Both the position numbers and the translations under genes were made by a program. From assembly GCA_904063045.1 (NCBI GenBank), contig CAJFCJ010000003.1:2218504-2282503 (forward strand): a stretch of DNA of 64,000 bases. The letters run 5' to 3'. Below the pieces are notes generated by a model that had not been told where the DNA came from, made no database searches, and saw only the letters and a program-made list of their open reading frames with translations. The DNA is from Dimorphilus gyrociliatus (lineage: Eukaryota > Annelida > Polychaeta > Dinophilidae). Of the stretch, positions 62,582-64,000 are shown piece by piece. Every line of letters starts with the position of its first letter. The first letter of the stretch is position 1.

Positions 62582-64000
62582 TTAAAACGATAACAAGATT
62601 GTAAAATATAATTATCAAAACATAATTATTCATAATCTATTTATTTTAATAAAAAAATTATCGTTTTCCATTGAAGTTTCATTTAAATACAATATTATAT
62701 CTGTATGAAAAGTAAAGATAATTAATCCTTCGGAAATTACTCAAGGTAAGACGGATAGAATAGGCAGACTTTCAAATGATACACAAACCTCTATACAGAC
62801 GCTTTAAAGATTTCATAGAAATGTCAAAAATAGAGTAGAATTTTTATTTAAAATAGCAAATGACGAAAAAAAATTGCTTAAATTCATTGATGAGAATATT
62901 GAAAATGCTGTAAAAAAGACATTCAGAATAGTTAAATTGTTTAATACTTGCTTATTTACTTATCAGCAGCTAATACTATATACTTTAAGTTAAATAGAGT
63001 ATTTCGGTTGCCATAGTAATTTTTTTCATCCGATACTTTATCTAAGGCTAACTAACTATTTGTAAAAAGAAAGTAAAATGAAATTCTATAACATTTTTTT
63101 TATAAACTTTACACTTATATCCAGTTAGGTAGAATCTTAAGGCTATATGAGAATTCTGATGGGAGACGTCTTATTATATTCTTATTATATCAAATATTAT
63201 TAGTATAGCATGTAGATATGTAAATTAAAATCATTATATGCATCTTCGGAAATACTATTTTCCTTTTTTTAAAAGGCTTCCAACTGAGAGAGATTTACCT
63301 TAGAAAACGTAACTGTAATTTAAATTAAACCGGAACTAATCCTATAAGAATATTTTCTGTAGAAGGTATTTCAAAGCATTCAAACAACGAGATTTATACC
63401 TTTTCAACATCTTTAATTAGTTTTGATAAAGTTGATAAGTTAAATGATATGGAACCTTTTTTTTTCTCCATAAATGAATAGTTTGTTAACTTGTAATCTA
63501 TTCCAAATTTGTCTTCCATTAAAAAGCAATCATTATCTTTCATATTTCCATATTTTGTCACTATTCAATAAATATTACATTCTATCCGTTATTTCTATCA
63601 GAAATACACCAGTTTTCATATTAATCTACACTGCTTAGAGGATTCGTAAACTCATCTATCCGTATTCTCCTCACAAACTGTTTATGAATGTCAAACAAGA
63701 AAAGAAAAAAACTGGAGCATTATAAAAGAACATAGAACAAAATAATAATAAACAACAAAAACATAAAAGTTCTGACAGATTGCGCGAATATTATCGACAT
63801 ATTAAATTTTAGTTATAACCTTGAAATTATTGATTTAATTTTCTATTTTAAAGCTTTTTTTTCATTGTAAATAATCTATTATTCTATTCTATTTTCTATT
63901 ATAAAAAAAAACGTAAGATAGAGAATTTCCTTTGATTGTCAATGTTACAAAATCTATATATTGTACACTGACCATGAAATTTATTGATTTAATTTGAATG
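62582..64000. other. Right end, no confident gene
   Basis: AT-rich DNA. A plus-strand frame from about 62821 to 62993 reads NRVEFLFKIANDEKKLLKFI and continues hydrophilic to a stop, behind a TTTCATAG acceptor, but no upstream exon in phase was found. Nothing else of note. Confidence 0.5.

Noticed and set aside
62821-62993. Plus-strand hydrophilic frame at the right end
   Set aside because: An acceptor is present but no phase-compatible upstream exon was found; kept only as a note.

Overview
The window is 64 kb of AT-rich, intron-containing metazoan nuclear DNA. The best-conserved genes are animal-typical: SPAG6, PACRG, CLCN7, PTPMT1, a SUV39H-type methyltransferase, CEP20, CEP85, SNAPC4. Introns are mostly about 40-80 nt and intergenic gaps are often a few hundred bases, so this is a compact invertebrate genome. 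A small annelid of the Dimorphilus kind would fit, but the species is an inference. Gene models were built by hand from reading frames, GT/AG junctions, phase agreement and remembered family sequences; no search was run.

Layout, 0-16 kb: a partial minus gene at the left edge, then SPAG6, a TMEM145-like seven-TM protein and PACRG on the plus strand; a long minus SNAPC4-like gene; a small BLOC1S3-like plus gene; ANKRD39 on minus. 16-30 kb: a gene-poor stretch, CEP85 (plus), an SH3BGRL-like gene (minus), a tRNA-Ile(GAT), peroxisomal sarcosine oxidase PIPOX (plus), RNA polymerase II subunit RPB3 (minus), TMEM208 (plus), a Ser/Asp-rich orphan, PTPMT1 (plus) and CEP20 (minus). 30-51 kb: a decayed transporter-like relic, METTL18 (plus), a calbindin-like EF-hand gene (minus), a Ly6 protein (plus), a SUV39H-type methyltransferase (plus), CLCN7 (plus), MAN2C1 (plus) tail-to-tail with XPNPEP1 (minus), CLP1 (minus) and mitochondrial citrate synthase (plus).

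From about 52 kb to the right end the character changes. No widely conserved housekeeping gene is recognised there, only lineage-specific-looking genes: a 38-aa membrane micropeptide candidate, a secreted helical protein, a 139-aa orphan, a RING-like/coiled-coil/beta-propeller-like protein, an LDLa single-pass protein and a long coiled-coil protein with three hydrophobic segments. Several neighbours share cellular themes without forming operons: cilium/centrosome (SPAG6, PACRG, CEP85, CEP20), Pol II and snRNA/tRNA biology (SNAPC4, POLR2C, CLP1), lysosome (CLCN7, BLOC1S3-like) and mitochondrion/peroxisome (citrate synthase, PTPMT1, PIPOX).

The most notable single observation is a 68-nt AT-AC (U12-type) intron in CLP1, which the minor spliceosome would be needed to remove. 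Others are a SUV39H-type enzyme whose N-terminal part shows no chromodomain, and the long unrecognised membrane protein at 60-62.6 kb.
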